A stretch of DNA of 7,865 nucleotides from Bacteroidota bacterium (GTDB taxonomy: Bacteria; Bacteroidota; Bacteroidia; Chitinophagales; Chitinophagaceae): assembly GCA_025361325.1 (NCBI GenBank), contig JANYAL010000328.1, forward strand, positions 1-7,865. Direction: 5' to 3'. A program made the translations under genes and the position numbers. The notes beneath the pieces were generated by a model, which was not told the DNA's origin, searched no databases, and saw only the letters and a program-made list of their open reading frames with translations. How positions within the stretch are numbered: the stretch's first letter is position 1; each line of letters starts with the position of its first letter. This document shows, in pieces, positions 6,789 to 7,865 of this stretch.

Positions 6789-6814
6789 CAGGTCGCCTGA
6801 AAAAAAGGATCGGC
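6789..6814 (+). repeat. 26-bp dispersed repeat, copy 1
   Basis: CAGGTCGCCTGAAAAAAA followed by GGATCGGC. It matches 24 of 26 bases with copy 2 at 7787-7812. It begins with a short dyad CAGG-TCG-CCTG and continues into an A-run. It lies 48 bases before the dtd start. Confidence 0.6.
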
Positions 6815-6862
6815 CCGTTTGAAACAGCCCGCATTTGTACCCATTAGCATTATCTTTATTCC

Positions 6863-7315
6863 ATGAGAACCGTTATACAAAGGGTATTGCAGGCATCCGT
6901 CACGATCGACAGGGCCGTACATACTTCGATCGGGGAAGGCCTGCTCGTACTGCTCGGCATTGAAGATGCCGATACCCATGAAGACATTCAATGGCTCAGC
7001 AACAGGATCGTGAACCTGCGCATTTTTGATGATGAACACCAAGTGCCGAACATCTCCGTTAAAGAAAACGGTGGCGATATCCTGCTCGTAAGCCAGTTCA
7101 CACTTCATGCCGCCACCAAAAAAGGGAACCGCCCATCTTATATCCGGGCAAGCAAACCGGATCATGCCATTCCGCGCTATGAAGAAATGATAGATCAACT
7201 GGAAAAGGAGCTGGGGAAAAAAATATTCACCGGTACATTCGGTGCCCATATGAAGGTATCCCTGCTGAATGACGGACCGGTGACGATTTGGATAGACAGT
7301 AAGAACAGGGAATAA
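6863..7315 (+). CDS. dtd: D-aminoacyl-tRNA deacylase
   Basis: Hydrolyses D-amino acids (and mischarged glycine) from tRNA, keeping them out of protein synthesis; cytoplasmic homodimer. The 150-residue product has the normal length for DTD. It begins MRTVIQRVLQASV as the family does. The SQFTL motif (residues 77-81, catalytic-site Thr80) is followed by the conserved KKGNRPSY (86-93). The Gly-cisPro motif NDGPVT (136-141, Gly138-Pro139), which enforces chirality, is intact. The ATG at 6863 aligns with the family start; the leader is A/T-rich without Shine-Dalgarno. It precedes the MazG-type gene by 95 bases on the same strand; the pairing fits a nucleotide and translation quality-control group. 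Confidence 0.97.
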   Translation: MRTVIQRVLQASVTIDRAVHTSIGEGLLVLLGIEDADTHEDIQWLSNRIVNLRIFDDEHQVPNISVKENGGDILLVSQFTLHAATKKGNRPSYIRASKPDHAIPRYEEMIDQLEKELGKKIFTGTFGAHMKVSLLNDGPVTIWIDSKNRE

Positions 7316-7317
7316 AA

Positions 7318-7346
7318 CCCCGTTCCCATCCGCTTCCGGGAAGGGG
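7318..7346. repeat. GC-rich imperfect hairpin between dtd and mazG
   Basis: CCCC-G-TTCCC (7318-7327) pairs with GGGAA-GGGG (7338-7346), with one bulged G and a 10-base loop. It starts three bases after the dtd stop codon. No T-run follows, so it may be a dispersed palindromic element, an mRNA-end stabiliser or a partial attenuator. Confidence 0.45.
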
Positions 7347-7410
7347 AGCGTGAAAAGGAAAAGATCCGGGCGAAGAAGAGCAATTATCCCCGACAGTTAC
7401 TATTAAATAC

Positions 7411-7779
7411 ATGCAGATGAAAGAGATCACGATCAAGGAGGCCCAAACCGAAGTTGACCATTGGATAAAGACGGTAGGTGTAAAGTATTTCTCCGAACTG
7501 ACCAACCTGGGCATATTGATGGAAGAAGTGGGTGAATTAAGCAGACATATGGTGCGGATCTATGGTGAACAGTCGTATCGAAAAGAGCTTGAAACGCTTC
7601 CCCCTGCAGGGGAAGACCTGCGGGGGCTCCTATCCGATGAACTGGCCGATATATTGTGGGTAGTTCTTTGCCTGGCCAACCAAACCGGTGTTGACCTCAC
7701 CGATGCATTGCAAAAGAATTTGGAAAAGAAGCGTGACCGGGACGCCCAACGGCATCGCCAGAATGAAAAACTGAAATAG
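7411..7779 (+). CDS. MazG-like nucleotide pyrophosphohydrolase
   Basis: Single-domain all-alpha NTP pyrophosphohydrolase of the MazG superfamily, expected to cleave (d)NTPs, perhaps damaged ones, to the monophosphate and pyrophosphate. The 122-residue product has the metal-binding motif EEVGE (Glu38, Glu39, Glu42) and the partner motif DELADILW (Glu77, Asp80), in the order and spacing of the family. The C-terminus is charged and helical (NLEKKRDRDAQRH). The length fits the single-domain type, not the two-domain E. coli MazG of about 260 residues. Two in-frame ATGs, 7411 and 7417, are possible; the first is taken, with neither having a Shine-Dalgarno motif. It lies 95 bases after dtd and is probably co-transcribed, unless the hairpin between them interferes. 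Confidence 0.88.
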   Translation: MQMKEITIKEAQTEVDHWIKTVGVKYFSELTNLGILMEEVGELSRHMVRIYGEQSYRKELETLPPAGEDLRGLLSDELADILWVVLCLANQTGVDLTDALQKNLEKKRDRDAQRHRQNEKLK

Positions 7780-7789
7780 GAAATTTCAG
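7771..7789. terminator. weak hairpin at the end of mazG
   Basis: CTGAAAT (7771-7777) pairs with ATTTCAG (7783-7789) over a 5-base loop; the stem includes part of the mazG stop codon. It overlaps the start of the second 26-bp repeat copy. An A-run, not a T-run, follows on the plus strand, so terminator function is uncertain. Confidence 0.3.
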
Positions 7790-7812
7790 GTTGCCTGAAA
7801 AAAGGGATCGGC
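7787..7812 (+). repeat. 26-bp dispersed repeat, copy 2
   Basis: CAGGTTGCCTGAAAAAA followed by GGGATCGGC. It differs from copy 1 (6789-6814) at two positions only and has the same orientation. It lies eight bases after the mazG stop codon. Confidence 0.6.
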
Positions 7813-7830
7813 GAATGGGTACTGAACAAA

Positions 7831-7865
7831 TTACACCATGTAGCCTGCTTCGTATTTTCCTGTCG
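7831..7865 (-). CDS. possible C-terminal end of a convergent gene
   Basis: On the minus strand the frame entering from the right edge reads TGKYEAGYMV and then stops (TAA at 7831-7833). Only ten complete codons are visible, so no family can be named. Its codons look ordinary and its position, convergent with mazG and 51 bases away, is plausible for a gene end. Chance open sequence of this length is common. Confidence 0.3.
   Translation of the reverse strand, partial: TGKYEAGYMV

Larger units (their letters stand above)
6242..6862. other. 621-base divergent region nrdJ / dtd without a gene
   Basis: Besides the elements listed separately, this stretch holds the 8-base palindrome GGCCGGCC (6531-6538), a loose dyad CGGTAA/TTACCG (6676-6681 and 6698-6703), CAGG-CA-CCTG (6717-6726), and one copy of a 26-bp repeat (6789-6814). 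TATCTTTA (6851-6858) lies five bases before the dtd ATG and resembles a -7 element, but the nearest TTTG (6834-6837) is only 13 bases upstream. A minus-strand open frame of 60 codons (6564-6746) has no domain and odd, Cys-rich composition; I treat it as chance. No tRNA, rRNA or known riboswitch was recognised. Confidence 0.6.

Noticed and set aside
6782..7249. 155-codon minus-strand frame opposite dtd
   Set aside because: Dtd on the other strand has all its conserved motifs, so this is its shadow.
1..7865. CRISPR array, insertion sequence, prophage or defence system
   Set aside because: No regular spaced repeats, transposase, integrase, nuclease or toxin-antitoxin motifs were seen on either strand.

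Overview
The window looks like chromosomal DNA of a Bacteroidota bacterium, most likely of the Chitinophagia/Sphingobacteriia type. This rests on three things. Several genes are preceded by the Bacteroidota promoter signature (TTTG, about 18-19 bases, then TAnnTTTG). No start codon has a convincing Shine-Dalgarno sequence; upstream bases are A/T-rich instead. The gene content also fits: acpP-fabF, a cobalamin-dependent nrdJ, dtd-mazG and a periplasmic OmpA-like protein. The assignment is inference from sequence character and not a database match.

Layout from left to right. (1) Positions 1-844, minus strand: the fatty-acid synthesis pair acpP then fabF; fabF runs off the left edge. (2) 845-1185: a divergent spacer with a good acpP promoter. 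(3) 1186-1614, plus strand: a small GNAT acetyltransferase. (4) 1615-1705: a convergent spacer with a degenerate heptanucleotide tandem repeat and a weak hairpin. (5) 1706-2709, minus strand: a secreted small OmpA-domain protein followed by a two-helix YcxB-like membrane protein whose gene holds two poly-G tracts. (6) 2710-2881: the ompA-like promoter region and a textbook intrinsic terminator for nrdJ. (7) 2882-6241, minus strand: a full-length class II ribonucleotide reductase, the largest gene here. (8) 6242-6862: a 621-base divergent spacer with no credible gene but much structure: candidate nrdJ promoters, DnaA-box-like sites, helically phased repeats and several palindromes. (9) 6863-7779, plus strand: dtd and a MazG-type pyrophosphohydrolase. 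(10) 7780-7865: a short spacer and probably the last codons of a convergent minus-strand gene.

The genes are mostly housekeeping: fatty-acid elongation, dNTP supply, tRNA proofreading and nucleotide-pool cleaning. I found no CRISPR array, transposase, prophage, toxin-antitoxin pair or defence system. The parts that merit a second look are non-coding: the nrdJ upstream region, a 26-bp repeat (24/26 identical) found before dtd and just after mazG, the CAGG...CCTGAA palindromes, and the G9 tract inside the YcxB-like gene.
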